Shown here piece by piece: positions 38,952-49,803 of a DNA stretch of 64,000 nt (the first letter of the stretch is position 1; the number at the start of each line of letters is the position of its first letter). This stretch comes from Hyphomicrobiales bacterium (GTDB lineage: Bacteria > Pseudomonadota > Alphaproteobacteria > Rhizobiales > Beijerinckiaceae). The stretch lies in NCBI GenBank assembly GCA_027483895.1, contig JAIXTP010000009.1, positions 62,001-126,000 of the forward strand. The letters run 5' to 3'. The position numbers and the translations under genes were made by a program. The notes below the pieces were generated by a model. It did not search any database. It had not been told where the DNA came from and worked only from the letters and a program-made list of their open reading frames with translations.

Positions 38952-40037
38952 ATGTCCCAATCCGCACTCCGTCTCGTCGAAGGACAAACCATGGACAAGG
39001 CCAAGGCTCTCGATGCCGCGCTCTCCCAGATCGAACGTGCCTTCGGCAAGGGTTCGATCATGCGGCTCGGCAAGAACGAGAAGCAGGTCGAGATCGAGAC
39101 GATCCCGACCGGATCGCTCGGGCTCGACATCGCGCTCGGCGTCGGCGGCCTTCCGCGCGGCCGCGTGATCGAGATCTACGGTCCGGAGTCCTCGGGCAAG
39201 ACGACGCTTGCGCTTCATTGCGTGGCCGAAGCCCAGAAGAAGGGCGGCGTCTGCGGCTTCATCGACGCGGAGCACGCGCTCGATCCGGTCTATGCCCGCA
39301 AGCTCGGCGTCAATCTCGAAGACCTGCTGATCTCGCAGCCCGACACGGGCGAGCAGGCGCTCGAGATCGCCGATACGCTGGTCCGCTCCGGGGCGATCGA
39401 CGTTCTCGTGGTGGACTCGGTAGCCGCGCTCGTGCCGCGCGCCGAAATCGAGGGCGAGATGGGCGACGTGCAGCCCGGTCTTCAGGCGCGCCTGATGAGC
39501 CAAGCGCTCCGGAAGCTCACGGCCTCGATCTCCCGCTCGAACTGCATGGTCATCTTCATCAACCAGATCCGCATGAAGATCGGCGTCATGTACGGCTCGC
39601 CCGAGACCACGACGGGCGGCAACGCGCTGAAGTTCTATGCTTCCGTCCGCCTCGACATCCGCCGCGTGGGCTCCATCAAGGAGCGCGAGGAAGTCATCGG
39701 CAACACGACGCGCGTGAAGGTGGTCAAGAACAAGGTCGCCCCGCCCTTCAAGCAGGTCGAATTCGACATCATGTACGGCGAGGGCGTGTCCAAGACCGGC
39801 GAACTGATCGACTTGGGCATCAAGGCCGGGATCGTCGAGAAGTCCGGCGCCTGGTTCAGCTACGACTCGACCCGGCTCGGGCAGGGTCGTGAAAACGCCA
39901 AGACCTTCCTGCGCAACAATCCCGATCTTGCGGCCAAGATCGAAGGGCAGATCCGGCAGAATGCCGGTCTCATCGCCGAGCGCATTCTCGACCAGGCCGA
40001 ACCCACCGCCGAGGATCTCGACGAAGGCGCGGCCTGA
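38952..40037 (+). CDS. recA: Recombinase RecA
   Basis: Forms filaments on single-stranded DNA, drives strand exchange and triggers LexA self-cleavage. The 361-residue protein has Walker [12 protein letters not shown] (about residue 78), Walker [12 protein letters not shown] and the L1/L2 loops around [17 protein letters not shown] and [14 protein letters not shown]. The start at 38952 (MSQSALRL) follows a good AAGGAG site. A second ATG 13 codons later matches the start in shorter homologs, but the first is better placed. It is controlled by the SOS box upstream. Confidence 0.98.
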   Translation: MSQSALRLVEGQTMDKAKALDAALSQIERAFGKGSIMRLGKNEKQVEIETIPTGSLGLDIALGVGGLPRGRVIEIYGPESSGKTTLALHCVAEAQKKGGVCGFIDAEHALDPVYARKLGVNLEDLLISQPDTGEQALEIADTLVRSGAIDVLVVDSVAALVPRAEIEGEMGDVQPGLQARLMSQALRKLTASISRSNCMVIFINQIRMKIGVMYGSPETTTGGNALKFYASVRLDIRRVGSIKEREEVIGNTTRVKVVKNKVAPPFKQVEFDIMYGEGVSKTGELIDLGIKAGIVEKSGAWFSYDSTRLGQGRENAKTFLRNNPDLAAKIEGQIRQNAGLIAERILDQAEPTAEDLDEGAA

Positions 40038-40061
40038 GCGCCTGGATCCGTTTCGATCATG

Positions 40062-40088
40062 AGGGCGCCCTTGCGGCGCCCTTTTCTT
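40062..40088 (+). terminator. Terminator after recA
   Basis: An 8-bp stem (AGGGCGCC and complement) with a 5-base loop, then TTTCTTT, starting 24 bases after the recA stop codon. Confidence 0.8.
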
Positions 40089-40206
40089 TGCGCGGCAGGC
40101 CTCCCCGGCCGATCCATCTGGACGCGGGGGGCGCGCAACACTATGAACGACACCGACTTTCGAGCGGAACGGCACCCGTCCGCGCATCTGCAGGACCCCG
40201 GAACTC

Positions 40207-42858
40207 ATGAGCGGCGTCAACGAAATCCGATCGACCTTCCTCGACTATTTCGCCAAGCACGGCCATCAGGTCGTGGAGTCGAGCCCGCTCGTGCCGCGCA
40301 ACGATCCGACGCTGATGTTCACGAACGCGGGCATGGTCCAGTTCAAGAACGTCTTCACCGGCATCGAGAAGCGTCCCTACTCGACCGCCGCGACCTCGCA
40401 GAAATGCGTCCGCGCGGGCGGCAAACACAACGATCTCGACAATGTCGGCTACACGGCCCGGCATCACACCTTCTTCGAGATGCTGGGGAATTTCTCCTTC
40501 GGCGACTATTTCAAGGACCGGGCGATCGAGCTCGCCTGGAACCTCGTGACGAAGGAATTCGGGCTGCCGAAGGACCGCTTGCTGGTCACGGTCTATTCCG
40601 AGGACGACGAGGCGCACGCGCTCTGGAAGAAGGTCGCGGGTCTGTCGGATTCCAAGATCATCCGCATCCCGACCTCCGACAATTTCTGGGCGATGGGCGA
40701 TACCGGCCCTTGCGGTCCGTGCTCGGAGATCTTCTACGACCACGGCGATCACATCCCGGGCGGTCCTCCCGGCTCGCCCGATCAGGACGGCGATCGCTTC
40801 ATCGAGATCTGGAACCTCGTCTTCATGCAGTTCGAGCAGATGGCCTCGGGCGAGCGCGTGCCGCTTCCGAAGCCTTCGATCGATACGGGCATGGGTCTCG
40901 AGCGCATTTCCGCCGTGCTCCAGGGCACGCATGACAATTACGCGACGGACATGATGCGGGCGCTGATCCGCGCCGTGGCCGACGCCACCGGCGTCGATCC
41001 CGACGGGCGCGCGAGCCATCGCGTCATCGCCGATCATCTGCGCGCCGCGTCGTTCCTGGTGGCCGACGGCGTGCTGCCCTCCAACGAGGGACGCGGCTAC
41101 GTCCTGCGCCGCATCATGCGCCGCGCGATGCGCCATGCGCAGCTTCTCGGCGCGCGCGATCCCGTGATGTACAAGCTGGTCCCCGCTCTCGCGCGCGAGA
41201 TGGGTCAGGCCTATCCGGAACTCCTCCGCGCCCAGCCGCTGATCGAGGAGACGCTGCGCCTCGAAGAGACCCGCTTCCGCAAGACGCTCGAGCGCGGCCT
41301 CGCCATTCTCGACGATGAGACGCGTTCGCTCGGCGAGGGCGACAAGCTGTCCGGCGAGACGGCCTTCACCCTCTATGACACTTACGGCTTCCCGCTCGAT
41401 CTGACGCAGGACGCGCTGCGTGCGCGGAATATCGGGGTCGACACCGACGCGTTCGCGGCCGCCATGGAGCGGCAGCGCGAAAAGGCCCGCGCCAACTGGT
41501 CGGGGTCCGGCGAAGCGGCCACTGAAACCGTCTGGTTCGGCCTTCGCGAGAAGGTCGGCGCGACGGAATTCCTCGGCTACGACACCGAGCGGGCCGAAGG
41601 CGTCGTCGCGGCCCTCGTCAAGGGCGGTGCCGAGGTCGATCGCCTTTCGGCCGGACAGGAAGGCCTCCTCGTCCTCAATCAGACGCCGTTCTACGGCGAA
41701 TCCGGCGGTCAAGTCGGCGATACCGGCGTGATGAGCGCGCCGGGGATCCGGGTCGTCGTCCGCAATACGCAGAAGAAGCTCGGCGATCTCTTCGTTCACG
41801 ACGTGCTGGTCGAGACCGGCGAATTGAAGGCGGGGCTTCCGCTCGAACTCGACGTCGATCACGGTCGGCGCACGTCGATCCGTGCGAACCATTCGGCCAC
41901 CCACCTGCTGCACGAAGCCCTGCGGCTCGTGCTCGGCGATCATGTCGCCCAGAAGGGCTCGATGGTCTCGGCGGACCGGCTGCGCTTCGACTTCTCGCAT
42001 CCCAAGCCCATCGCCGAGGACGAGCTCGAGCGCGTCGAGGCGATCGCCAACGCGGTCGTTCTCCAGAACGATCCCGTCGTCACGCGCCTGATGGCGGTCG
42101 ACGAAGCCATCGAGTCGGGCGCCCGTGCGCTGTTCGGCGAGAAATACGGCGAGGAAGTCCGCGTCGTGTCCATGGGGCGGCCGGAAGAGGGGGGCAACAA
42201 GTCCTTCTCCGTCGAACTCTGCGGCGGCACGCATGTCTCCCGCACGGGCGATATCGGCCTCGTCACCGTTCTGGCCGAAACGGCGGTCGCCGCAGGCGTG
42301 CGCCGCATCGAGGCCATGACGGGCGAAGCGGCCCGCAGGCACCGGGCCGAGGAAGCCAAGCGGCTGCGCGATCTTTCGGCGCTGTTGAAGGTGCCCGCTT
42401 CCGAGGCCGCGGAGCGTCTGTCGGCATTGCTCGAAGAGCGCCGCAAGCTCGAGCGCGATCTCGCGGACGCCCGCAAGAAGCTCGCGATGGGCGGCGGTTC
42501 GGGCGGCGGGGAGCCGGTCGGCATCAAGGACGTGGCCGGCACGAAGCTGATGGCCCGCGCCGTCACCGGCATCGACATGCGCGATCTCAAGAGCCTTGCC
42601 GACGAAGGCAAGAAGCAGGTGGGCTCGGGCGTCGTCGCCATCGTCGGCATCGCCGAGGACGGCAAGGCCGGCATCGTGGTGGGCGTCACCGAGGACCTGA
42701 TCGGCCGTTTCAATGCCGTCGATCTCGTGCGTGTCGGCTCCGAGAAGCTGGGCGGCAAGGGCGGCGGCGGTCGGCCCGACATGGCGCAGGCGGGCGGGCC
42801 CGACGGCACGAAGGCCGAGGACGCGCTGGCCGCCATCACGGCCGCGATCGGCGGCTGA
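40207..42858 (+). CDS. alaS: Alanyl-tRNA synthetase
   Basis: Charges tRNA-Ala and edits mischarged serine or glycine. The 883-residue class II enzyme starts at [15 protein letters not shown]. The catalytic core has [39 protein letters not shown] (motif 2) and DTGMGLER (motif 3). The editing domain has the metal ligands [12 protein letters not shown] and [13 protein letters not shown]. The C-terminal C-Ala domain begins near residue 760. All parts are complete. The recA-alaS order is common in alphaproteobacteria. Confidence 0.98.
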   Translation: MSGVNEIRSTFLDYFAKHGHQVVESSPLVPRNDPTLMFTNAGMVQFKNVFTGIEKRPYSTAATSQKCVRAGGKHNDLDNVGYTARHHTFFEMLGNFSFGDYFKDRAIELAWNLVTKEFGLPKDRLLVTVYSEDDEAHALWKKVAGLSDSKIIRIPTSDNFWAMGDTGPCGPCSEIFYDHGDHIPGGPPGSPDQDGDRFIEIWNLVFMQFEQMASGERVPLPKPSIDTGMGLERISAVLQGTHDNYATDMMRALIRAVADATGVDPDGRASHRVIADHLRAASFLVADGVLPSNEGRGYVLRRIMRRAMRHAQLLGARDPVMYKLVPALAREMGQAYPELLRAQPLIEETLRLEETRFRKTLERGLAILDDETRSLGEGDKLSGETAFTLYDTYGFPLDLTQDALRARNIGVDTDAFAAAMERQREKARANWSGSGEAATETVWFGLREKVGATEFLGYDTERAEGVVAALVKGGAEVDRLSAGQEGLLVLNQTPFYGESGGQVGDTGVMSAPGIRVVVRNTQKKLGDLFVHDVLVETGELKAGLPLELDVDHGRRTSIRANHSATHLLHEALRLVLGDHVAQKGSMVSADRLRFDFSHPKPIAEDELERVEAIANAVVLQNDPVVTRLMAVDEAIESGARALFGEKYGEEVRVVSMGRPEEGGNKSFSVELCGGTHVSRTGDIGLVTVLAETAVAAGVRRIEAMTGEAARRHRAEEAKRLRDLSALLKVPASEAAERLSALLEERRKLERDLADARKKLAMGGGSGGGEPVGIKDVAGTKLMARAVTGIDMRDLKSLADEGKKQVGSGVVAIVGIAEDGKAGIVVGVTEDLIGRFNAVDLVRVGSEKLGGKGGGGRPDMAQAGGPDGTKAEDALAAITAAIGG

Positions 42859-42871
42859 TCGACCGCTCAGG

Positions 42872-42891
42872 CGGGCGGCCCGGGCCGCCCG
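42872..42891. terminator. GC palindrome between convergent alaS and DUF2256 gene
   Basis: A perfect 20-base palindrome (arm CGGGCGGCCC) 13 bases after the alaS stop and 6 bases beyond the DUF2256 stop. It lacks a T tract, so intrinsic termination is uncertain. Confidence 0.45.
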
Positions 42892-42897
42892 TCGCCG

Positions 42898-43050
42898 TCA
42901 ACGCTTCCGCTTGGCGTCGGAGCGGCACCGGTCCGAGCAGTAGCGCACCTCGTCCCACACCTTTTCCCACTTCTTCCGCCAAGCGAAGGGGCGGCCGCAG
43001 CTCGCGCAGGTCTTCTGCGGGAGGTCGGCCTTGCGGCGCATCGGCGGCAT
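42898..43050 (-). CDS. DUF2256 small zinc-finger-like protein
   Basis: A 50-residue protein starting at [12 protein letters not shown] (43050). It has four cysteines in the DUF2256 pattern, [16 protein letters not shown] and [13 protein letters not shown], which probably bind zinc. The ends are very basic, so nucleic-acid contact is possible. DUF2256 genes are often found near photolyase/cryptochrome genes; here an iron-sulfur photolyase lies less than 1 kb away, on the opposite strand. Function is unknown. Confidence 0.85.
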   Translation of the reverse strand: MPPMRRKADLPQKTCASCGRPFAWRKKWEKVWDEVRYCSDRCRSDAKRKR

Positions 43051-43165
43051 CGAGGGCTCCGGTCGCGTCGGATGAGGGGCGGGAACGCGGCCGATCATGC
43101 TTGATCGGCGCGCCCCGCGCCATATGTGGCGCTGCAGTCCTTCGCGCCATCCCGGGAGCCGTCCG

Positions 43166-43906
43166 ATGCAGCCTCTTCACCTCGTTTTCGGCGGAACCGG
43201 CGGGATCGGCAGCGCGGTCGCCCGTGCGCTCCATGCGGACGGCGCGGCCGTTCACCTCGTCGCCCGCGACGAAGCGCGGCTGCGTGCGCTCGCGGCCGAG
43301 ATCGGCGCGAGCTTTACCGTCGCCGACGTCGAACGCCCCGAGGACGTGGTGCGGGCCGTCAAGGACGCGACGGAGCAGGGCGTCGGCGAATTGGCGGGTC
43401 TTTGCTACGCCGTCGGCACCATCAATCTGAAACCGATCGGTCGGCTGACGGACGCCGATTTCGAGCGCGATTTCCGCGTGAACGCCTTGGGGGCGGCCAA
43501 GGCGGTGCAGGCGGCGCTCCCTGCGCTCAAGGCGTGGCGCGGCACGGCGTCGATCCTGCTTTTCTCGACCGTGGCCGTCGCGCAGGGCTTCACCGCCCAT
43601 GCCTCGGTCGCGATGGCCAAGGGGGCCGTCGAGGGGCTGACCACCGCGCTTGCGGCCGAGCTGGCGCCGAAGATCCGGGTGAACTGCATCGCGCCCTCGC
43701 TCACCCGCACGCCGCTTGCCGCATCCTTGACCGGCAACCCCGCTATGGCCGAGGCTATCGGGCAGCTTCATCCGCTCCAACGTCTCGGCGAGCCGGATGA
43801 CATCGCGCCGCTCGCCGCCCTGCTGCTCTCCGATCAGGGCGGCTGGATCACCGGCCAGATCATCGGGGTCGACGGAGGACGTTCGAGCCTGCGGACCAAG
43901 GGCTGA
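43166..43906 (+). CDS. SDR-family protein lacking the catalytic tyrosine
   Basis: A 246-residue Rossmann-fold protein starting at [10 protein letters not shown]. The dinucleotide motif [11 protein letters not shown] is at residues 9-19 and the NAG-like turn is replaced by CYAVGTIN. The catalytic Ser is present (LLFSTVA), but the YxxxK motif reads VAMAK (in [12 protein letters not shown]), so the tyrosine is replaced by valine and only the lysine remains. It may bind NAD(P)H or flavin without classic SDR chemistry. The photolyase gene follows after 5 bases, so the two are very likely cotranscribed. Confidence 0.8.
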   Translation: MQPLHLVFGGTGGIGSAVARALHADGAAVHLVARDEARLRALAAEIGASFTVADVERPEDVVRAVKDATEQGVGELAGLCYAVGTINLKPIGRLTDADFERDFRVNALGAAKAVQAALPALKAWRGTASILLFSTVAVAQGFTAHASVAMAKGAVEGLTTALAAELAPKIRVNCIAPSLTRTPLAASLTGNPAMAEAIGQLHPLQRLGEPDDIAPLAALLLSDQGGWITGQIIGVDGGRSSLRTKG

Positions 43907-43911
43907 TCGCT

Positions 43912-45432
43912 TTGCGCCGCCTGCGCTTCGTCCTTGGCGATCAGCTCGACCGCGATCTGTCCTCGCTCCGCGGGCTCGATCCCGCGACGGACGTGGTCTT
44001 CATGGCGGAGGTCGGCGCCGAGGCGTCCTATGTTCCGCATCACCCGCAGAAGGTCGTTTTCATCCTCTCCGCAATGCGGCACTTCGCGGCCGAACTCGCT
44101 GCCGAGGGGATCACGGTCGATTACGTGCGGCTCGACGATCCCGCGAATACCGGAAGTTTCGGCGCCGAACTCCTGCGCGCGGTCGAGCGGTTGCGGCCGG
44201 AGGCCGTTCTCGTCACCGAACCGGGTGAATGGCGCGTGCTCGAGATCCTGCAGGATGCGCGCGAGACGCTTCCCGTTCCGCTGACCGTCCTCGACGACGA
44301 CCGGTTCATCTGCTCCCGCGCCGAATTCGCGACATGGGCGGAGGGCCGCAAGAGTTACCGCATGGAGTTCTTCTACCGCGAGATGCGGAGGAAGACGGGG
44401 CTCTTGATGGAAGGCGATGCGCCCGTCGGCGGCCAATGGAACTTCGATGCGGAGAACCGCAAGCCGCTGCCGCGCGATGCGCGCCTTCCCGATCGCCTCC
44501 GGTTTTCGCCCGATCGGATCACCGGCGAGGTCATGGATCTCGTCCGCCGGGTCTTTCCCGACCGATGGGGTTCGCTCGACGGTTTCGGCTGGGCCGTCAC
44601 CCGCTCCGATGCGCTGCGGGCGCTCGAGGATTTCGCGACGTCGGCCCTTCCGGGCTTCGGCGATCATCAGGACGCGATGAAGGCCGGGGAGCCGTTTCTC
44701 TTTCACGGCCTCATCTCGCCCTATCTGAACGCGGGGCTGCTGAACCCCCGCGAGGTGTGCCTGCGGGCCGAGCGCGAATGGCGCGAGGGCAGGGCGCCGC
44801 TCAATGCGGTCGAAGGCTTCGTCCGGCAGGTGCTGGGCTGGCGGGAATATGTCCGCGGGATCTATTGGCTGCGCATGCCCGATTACGCGCGCACCAACGC
44901 GCTGGAGGCGAGCCGGCCGCTGCCCGCGTTCTACTGGTCGGGCGAGACGGAGATGAACTGCCTCAGGCAATGCGTGGGCGACACGATGGCCCATGCCTAT
45001 GCCCATCACATCCAGCGGCTGATGGTGCTCGGCAATTTCGCTCTGATCGCAGGTCTCGCCCCGGCCGAGGTCGAGGCCTGGTTCCTCGCAGTCTATGCCG
45101 ACGCCTATGAATGGGTGGAGCTGCCGAACGTGCACGGCATGGTCCTGTTCGCGGACGGCGGCGTACTCGGCTCCAAGCCTTATGCGGCTTCGGGCGCCTA
45201 TATCGACAGGATGAGCGACTACTGCTCCGGCTGCCGGTTCGATCCCGCCGTGAAGAGCGGCGAGAAAGCCTGTCCCTTCAATCCTCTGTACTGGGATTTT
45301 CTGATCCGGAACGAAGCGCGCCTGGCGGGCAATCCCAGAATGGCGATGCCTTACCGTACGCTCTCGCGCATGTCGCCGGAGCGCAGGGCGGAGATCGCGC
45401 GGGATTCGGAGCGCATTCTCTCGGCCTTGTGA
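43912..45432 (+). CDS. Iron-sulfur bacterial cryptochrome/photolyase (FeS-BCP, PhrB/CryB type)
   Basis: A 506-residue flavoprotein of the deoxyribodipyrimidine photolyase-related family, which repairs (6-4) photoproducts or acts as a blue-light sensor. The likely start is TTG 43912 (MRRLRFVLGDQL), since conserved sequence begins there. FAD-domain motifs include FVRQVLGWREYVRGIYW and NALEASRPLP. Candidate 4Fe-4S ligands are the cysteines in NCLRQCVGD, DYCSGCRFD and KACPFNPLYW. The His-rich segment HAYAHHIQRLMVLGNF, important for (6-4) repair, is present. It is coupled to the SDR-like gene upstream. Confidence 0.92.
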   Translation: MRRLRFVLGDQLDRDLSSLRGLDPATDVVFMAEVGAEASYVPHHPQKVVFILSAMRHFAAELAAEGITVDYVRLDDPANTGSFGAELLRAVERLRPEAVLVTEPGEWRVLEILQDARETLPVPLTVLDDDRFICSRAEFATWAEGRKSYRMEFFYREMRRKTGLLMEGDAPVGGQWNFDAENRKPLPRDARLPDRLRFSPDRITGEVMDLVRRVFPDRWGSLDGFGWAVTRSDALRALEDFATSALPGFGDHQDAMKAGEPFLFHGLISPYLNAGLLNPREVCLRAEREWREGRAPLNAVEGFVRQVLGWREYVRGIYWLRMPDYARTNALEASRPLPAFYWSGETEMNCLRQCVGDTMAHAYAHHIQRLMVLGNFALIAGLAPAEVEAWFLAVYADAYEWVELPNVHGMVLFADGGVLGSKPYAASGAYIDRMSDYCSGCRFDPAVKSGEKACPFNPLYWDFLIRNEARLAGNPRMAMPYRTLSRMSPERRAEIARDSERILSAL

Positions 45433-45433
45433 G

Positions 45434-46225
45434 TCAGAAGCGGGACATATGGGCCAAGGTGCCGTACCAGCCCGACCGCTTCGCCGTGTCGCCCATTCCG
45501 CCGAAACCCGCCTCGAAGGTTCGGCCGAACAGCCTCACTTCTCCGACGAAAAGGCCGAGCCGCAGTTCCGCTCGGCCGGGATCCGCCGCGATCGTGACTT
45601 CGGGGCCGACCACCGCGAGGTCGAACGCCTTCAGCCCGGCACGGATGCGCGACCACAGATCCGGATCGATGGTTCCCGCCGACAGGACCCAGCCATAGAC
45701 CGTGTCGTCGCTCGGCCGATACCAAAGATGGCCTTCCGCCCGCAGACCATAGAGGCGACGGACCGAAGTTTTCCGGGAGAGATCGACCCTCGCCTTCGTC
45801 TCCGGTCCGAGAAAACCCGCGACATACAGGCGGCCGTAGGTCTCCTGTCGGCCGGCCATGAGTCTCGCCGTAATGTCGAATGCGAGGCCTTGGCCCATCT
45901 CCGAGCTCGCCGTGGGCGAAGAACCCGAACCGAACGCGCCCGTCACGAGCCAAGCGGGCTCGGAGATCGTGTCGGCGAAAGCCCATTTGAACCCGTAGGA
46001 CGTATGCAGGCCCGCGGGCGACGCGCCGCTCGACGAGAAGGCTTCCAGATTGGGCAGGGGTGGCAGGCGCGGCAACAGAATGGAGCCCGCTCCGGAGCCG
46101 ACGTCGACTTCGCCGATAGGCTCTTGCGCGAGAACCGCGAAGGAGAAGCAGGCCGCGGCCGCGGCGCAGATGGGGAGCGAAAGGCGAGCCACGTCCGTCC
46201 TCGGCGAAAGCGGAAAACGCAGCAC
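45434..46225 (-). CDS. BcsS-like outer-membrane protein (candidate)
   Basis: A 263-residue exported protein. Its signal peptide ends near residue 33 (FAVLAQ). The rest alternates aromatic and small residues, as in an outer-membrane beta-barrel, and ends in Phe (HMSRF), a barrel-assembly signal. The segments LYGLRAEGHLWYRPSDD, VGPEVTIAADPGRAELRLGL and FGGMGDTAKRSGWYGTL resemble the BcsS family linked to cellulose synthesis. No bcs synthesis genes are near, so the role is uncertain. One base separates its stop from the photolyase stop. Confidence 0.5.
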   Translation of the reverse strand: MLRFPLSPRTDVARLSLPICAAAAACFSFAVLAQEPIGEVDVGSGAGSILLPRLPPLPNLEAFSSSGASPAGLHTSYGFKWAFADTISEPAWLVTGAFGSGSSPTASSEMGQGLAFDITARLMAGRQETYGRLYVAGFLGPETKARVDLSRKTSVRRLYGLRAEGHLWYRPSDDTVYGWVLSAGTIDPDLWSRIRAGLKAFDLAVVGPEVTIAADPGRAELRLGLFVGEVRLFGRTFEAGFGGMGDTAKRSGWYGTLAHMSRF

Positions 46226-46281
46226 GGCGACATTGTGCCCCGGATCGGGGTCGGGCGAAACGCGGAAATCTCGGCCGCGCC

Positions 46282-46995
46282 TCAGAACAGCTGAAGGCCC
46301 TTCAGGCTCGCATGGCCGTTGCGGCCGATGATGATGTGATCATGCACCAGAACGCCGAGCGGTTTCGCCGCGTCCGCGATCTCCCGCGTCATGCGGATGT
46401 CGGCCTGCGACGGCGTCGGATCGCCGGACGGATGATTGTGCACGAGGATGATGGCCGAGGCGGAGAGTTCGAGCGCCCTTTTGACGACCTCGCGAGGGTA
46501 GACCGGCGTGTGATCGACCGTGCCGGTCTGTTGCACTTCGTCCGCGATCAGGCCGTTGCGCTTGTCGAGGAACAGCAGCCGGAACTGCTCCTTGTCGGCG
46601 AAGGCCATCGCCGCACGGCAATAATCGATCACCGACGACCATGATGACAGCACTTGCCGCTTGCCGATGGCGCCTTTCGCCAATTCGCGCCCGGCGGCCT
46701 CGATGATCTTGAGTTCGAGCGCGGTCTTTTCCGAAACGCCCTCATGTTCGAGCAGCCGCGCCAAGGGGGCGCCGAGCACTTCCGCGACCGAGCCGAACTG
46801 GGCGATCAGCTCCTTGGCCAGCGGTTTCACGTCCTGACGGGGGATCGAACGGAACAGCAGGAGTTCGAGCAGCTCATAATCCGCGAGTCCTGCAACGCCT
46901 GCGCGCGCGAACCGATCTCTCAACCTCTGGCGGTGGCCGCTTGCGTGATCCTTCCCCTCGACCTGCGGTTTCGGGGGAAGATCGCGCTTGGGCAT
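46282..46995 (-). CDS. radC: RadC-family JAMM protein
   Basis: A 237-residue protein with an N-terminal helix-hairpin-helix region (about 20-95) and a C-terminal MPN/JAMM domain (about 110-235). The metal motif is [15 protein letters not shown] (HxHx(7)... D). Despite the name, a direct role in DNA repair is not supported; the JAMM motif implies a hydrolase. It starts 8 bases after the map stop codon, so the two form an operon. Confidence 0.93.
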   Translation of the reverse strand: MPKRDLPPKPQVEGKDHASGHRQRLRDRFARAGVAGLADYELLELLLFRSIPRQDVKPLAKELIAQFGSVAEVLGAPLARLLEHEGVSEKTALELKIIEAAGRELAKGAIGKRQVLSSWSSVIDYCRAAMAFADKEQFRLLFLDKRNGLIADEVQQTGTVDHTPVYPREVVKRALELSASAIILVHNHPSGDPTPSQADIRMTREIADAAKPLGVLVHDHIIIGRNGHASLKGLQLF

Positions 46996-47002
46996 GGGCG
47001 TC

Positions 47003-47830
47003 TCAGGCTGATGCGAGGGGAGGCATGTCGAGAGAGGCGGGCGACAGCGTGAAGATCTCGACGCCGTCTTCCGTCACCCCGACGGTATGTTCGAACTGCG
47101 CGGAAAGAGACCGGTCGCGCGTCACCGCCGTCCAGCCGTCGCCGAGAACCTTCACGTGCGGGCGGCCGAGATTGATCATCGGCTCGATGGTGAAGAGCAT
47201 GCCCGGACGCAGGACGACGCCTTCGCCGGGCCGGCCGTAATGCAGGATGTTCGGCTCGTCGTGGAACAGGCGGCCGAGTCCGTGTCCGCAGAAGTCGCGG
47301 ACGACCGAGCAGCGCTCGCCCTCGGCATAGACCTGGATCTCGTGGCCGATGTCGCCGGTGGTCGCGCCGGGGCGGACCTTCGCGATGCCGCGCAGCAGCG
47401 ACTCGTAGGTCACTTCGATGAGCCGTGCGGCGCGGCGGGGAATTTCGCCCACGCCGTACATGCGGCTCGAATCGCCGTGCCAGCCGTCGACGATCAGCGT
47501 CACGTCGACATTGACGACGTCGCCCTCGCGCAGCGGCTTCTCGTTCGGGATGCCGTGGCACACGACGTGATTGATCGAGGTGCAGATCGCCTTCCGGTAG
47601 CCGCGATACATCAGGGGCGCGGGATAGGCGCCGTGGTCCATCGCGAACTCGAAGGCGAGCTTGTCGAGCCGCTCGGTGGTGACGCCGGGGACGACCTCGT
47701 TCACGAGCATGTCGAGTGCGCGCGCGGTCAATTGCCCGGCCCGGCGCATGCCTTCGAAGGCCTCGGCTCCGTAGAGCTTGATCTCGCCTGTCTTTCGGCG
47801 CGGCGCCGTCGCGGCATCCACGAAGGTCAT
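47003..47830 (-). CDS. map: Methionine aminopeptidase, type I
   Basis: Removes the initiator methionine from nascent proteins. The start at 47830 ([12 protein letters not shown]) gives 275 residues; the open frame runs 30 codons further without homology. The five metal ligands of the family can be seen: Asp in [14 protein letters not shown] (two), His in DFCGHGLG, Glu in FTIEPMIN and Glu in [12 protein letters not shown]. The length fits the short type I enzyme. It is divergent from the FkbM gene. Confidence 0.96.
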   Translation of the reverse strand: MTFVDAATAPRRKTGEIKLYGAEAFEGMRRAGQLTARALDMLVNEVVPGVTTERLDKLAFEFAMDHGAYPAPLMYRGYRKAICTSINHVVCHGIPNEKPLREGDVVNVDVTLIVDGWHGDSSRMYGVGEIPRRAARLIEVTYESLLRGIAKVRPGATTGDIGHEIQVYAEGERCSVVRDFCGHGLGRLFHDEPNILHYGRPGEGVVLRPGMLFTIEPMINLGRPHVKVLGDGWTAVTRDRSLSAQFEHTVGVTEDGVEIFTLSPASLDMPPLASA

Positions 47831-47949
47831 TGCGGGTTCGTCCGGATGAAGGGCTTCGGTCTCCAAATGGGCGAAACGGCCGCCGGACGCAAGTGCGGAG
47901 GAAAGCGTTTGCCTCCGCATCGCCGACGTGTCACCAACCCCGCACCGTG

Positions 47950-48798
47950 ATGCCGAGTCAGCCGAACGTCCGCCATGTCTCCGCCTTCGGGGCCTTCGCG
48001 CCCTCGCGGATCGTCGCGCGAATCATTGCGCGTACCCGCCGCAGCGGTGGTGCGTGGGCCTCGATGCGCGTCGCGTTCCTGCTTCGGCAATGGGCTATCC
48101 GCCGGTTGAAGGGACGCCCCGTCGACACCGAAGTTCTGGGCGTGCGTATGCGGCTGATGCCGCACAACAATGTCTGCGAAAAGCGGATCCTGTTCACGCC
48201 GCAGTATTTCGACCCGGCGGAACGGGAGTTTCTCGCTCCGCGGCTCGGCCCGGGAGTGGTGTTTCTCGATATCGGCGCGAATGTCGGCGGCTATGCGCTG
48301 TGGGCGGCCGCGAAGGCGGGGGAGGGCGCGCGCATCATCGCGGTCGAGCCCGAGCCGGAAGTCTTCGCTCGCCTGTGCTTCAATATCGGCGTGAACCCGA
48401 CCGGGACCGTGAAGGCCGTCAACACGGCGGTCGCCGACCTCAACGGCCGGATCACGCTCTTTCTCGATCGGCACAATCGCGGCGGCACGAGCGTCCGCAT
48501 CGTCAAGAACGCGCCGGACGGCGGGGAGCGGATCGAGGTTCCGGCCGTCACGCTTTCGGAGCTCGTCGAGTCCGAAAAGTTGGAGCGGATCGACATCCTC
48601 AAGGTGGACGTCGAGGGCAGCGAGGACATGGTGCTGGCGCCCTTCCTCCGCGACGCACCGGATGCGCTGCTGCCCCGAACGATCGTGCTCAACCATCTCC
48701 GCGCCCAATGGGCCGAGGACCTGCCGAAGGCGCTGGCGGAGAGAGGCTACGTCACCGTCGGCCGGACGCCCGCCAATCTGCTGCTCGTGCGAGACTGA
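47950..48798 (+). CDS. FkbM-family methyltransferase
   Basis: A 282-residue SAM-dependent methyltransferase starting at MPSQPNVRHV. The SAM-binding core reads FLDIGANVGGYALWAA (about residue 101) and IIAVEPEPEVFARL. The FkbM segment LERIDILKVDVEGSEDMVLAPF follows (about 215-235). Family members methylate sugars or lipids such as O-antigen components. The stop abuts the stop of the convergent glycosyltransferase, with no base between them, which hints at a shared surface-polysaccharide role, though this is not proof. Confidence 0.88.
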   Translation: MPSQPNVRHVSAFGAFAPSRIVARIIARTRRSGGAWASMRVAFLLRQWAIRRLKGRPVDTEVLGVRMRLMPHNNVCEKRILFTPQYFDPAEREFLAPRLGPGVVFLDIGANVGGYALWAAAKAGEGARIIAVEPEPEVFARLCFNIGVNPTGTVKAVNTAVADLNGRITLFLDRHNRGGTSVRIVKNAPDGGERIEVPAVTLSELVESEKLERIDILKVDVEGSEDMVLAPFLRDAPDALLPRTIVLNHLRAQWAEDLPKALAERGYVTVGRTPANLLLVRD

Positions 48799-49647
48799 TC
48801 AGCCGCGGTCCTTCAATTCGGCTTCGAGCGCCTTGGCGATCCGCATGAAGCGGAAAAAGGCGTAATTGATCGAGGCGATCAGCCCGAAACGACCGCGCAG
48901 GATGTGGCGGCGCAGGATGTAGGCGCGGAAGAACGCGACCGGAAATTCGATCCAGATGCGCAAGCCGCCGATTCGTCGCCCGCGAGCCCGCATGTCGGCG
49001 ATCTGCTGGTCGGAATAGCGGTTCAGCTTTTCCACTGACTGCGAGAGACTGTCGATGGAACGGTGCAGGACGATGTTCTTCAGCGTGCCCGTCCGCGTGC
49101 CCGGCAGCATGGCCACGCGGTCATGCACCATGGCCTCGACATATCGTCCCTTGTCGAGGCGATAGAGCCGCACCGGGGCGAGCGAGTGGCCGAGAAAGGT
49201 CGGCGCGGTCTCGCCCGGCAGGATCTCGACGATCGGAAAGCCGTAGCCGTCGAGTTTCGGGCCGTCGCCCTCAAACAGCGCGCGGATCTCGGCGACGAGT
49301 TCCGGCGTGCATTCCTCGTCGCCGTCGAGATTGAGCACCCAGACGTTCCGGCACTGGTCCTCGGCGAAGCGCTTCTGCGGGCCGTATCCGCGCCAATGCG
49401 TCTCCACGACCTTGGCTCCGAAGTCCCGCGCGATCGCGGGCGTGCCGTCCGTCGATCCCGAGTCCACCACGACGATCTCGTCCGCGAGGCCGCGCACCGC
49501 GGCAAGCGTCCGCGGCAGCCGGGTCGCTTCGTTGCGGGTGATGACGAAGATCGAAAGAGGGAGAGGAGCCTCGGGCACGCCGGACGGCTGCGGAGCGGTC
49601 ATCGGTTGTTGCACCTCGGCGGGAATTTCCGCGCGGAAGCCGCGCAT
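48799..49647 (-). CDS. Family 2 glycosyltransferase, WaaE/KdtX-like
   Basis: A 282-residue GT-A enzyme of the LPS core glucosyltransferase type. The donor-binding region is SIFVITRNEATRLPRTL and VVDSGSTDGTPAIA; the metal motif is NLDGDEECTPE. The middle segment RVAMLPGTRTGTLKNIVLHR and the basic C-terminal region with ILRRHILRGRFG suit attachment to the inner membrane face. The start is 49647 or the internal MTAPQPSG (49602). Confidence 0.87.
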   Translation of the reverse strand: MRGFRAEIPAEVQQPMTAPQPSGVPEAPLPLSIFVITRNEATRLPRTLAAVRGLADEIVVVDSGSTDGTPAIARDFGAKVVETHWRGYGPQKRFAEDQCRNVWVLNLDGDEECTPELVAEIRALFEGDGPKLDGYGFPIVEILPGETAPTFLGHSLAPVRLYRLDKGRYVEAMVHDRVAMLPGTRTGTLKNIVLHRSIDSLSQSVEKLNRYSDQQIADMRARGRRIGGLRIWIEFPVAFFRAYILRRHILRGRFGLIASINYAFFRFMRIAKALEAELKDRG

Positions 49648-49803
49648 GACACATCGTTTTTCTGATGCGGGAAGCCGCGCATGCTGTCAAACGCCGCGTC
49701 GTGCGGACAAGCGCCGCATTTCCGGGCGCGGACGCCCCGAGGGCGCCTTGAGCCTGCGTGCGCGGTCGGTCTATACCGATCCACCCGGCCAGGAGATCCG
49801 CCC

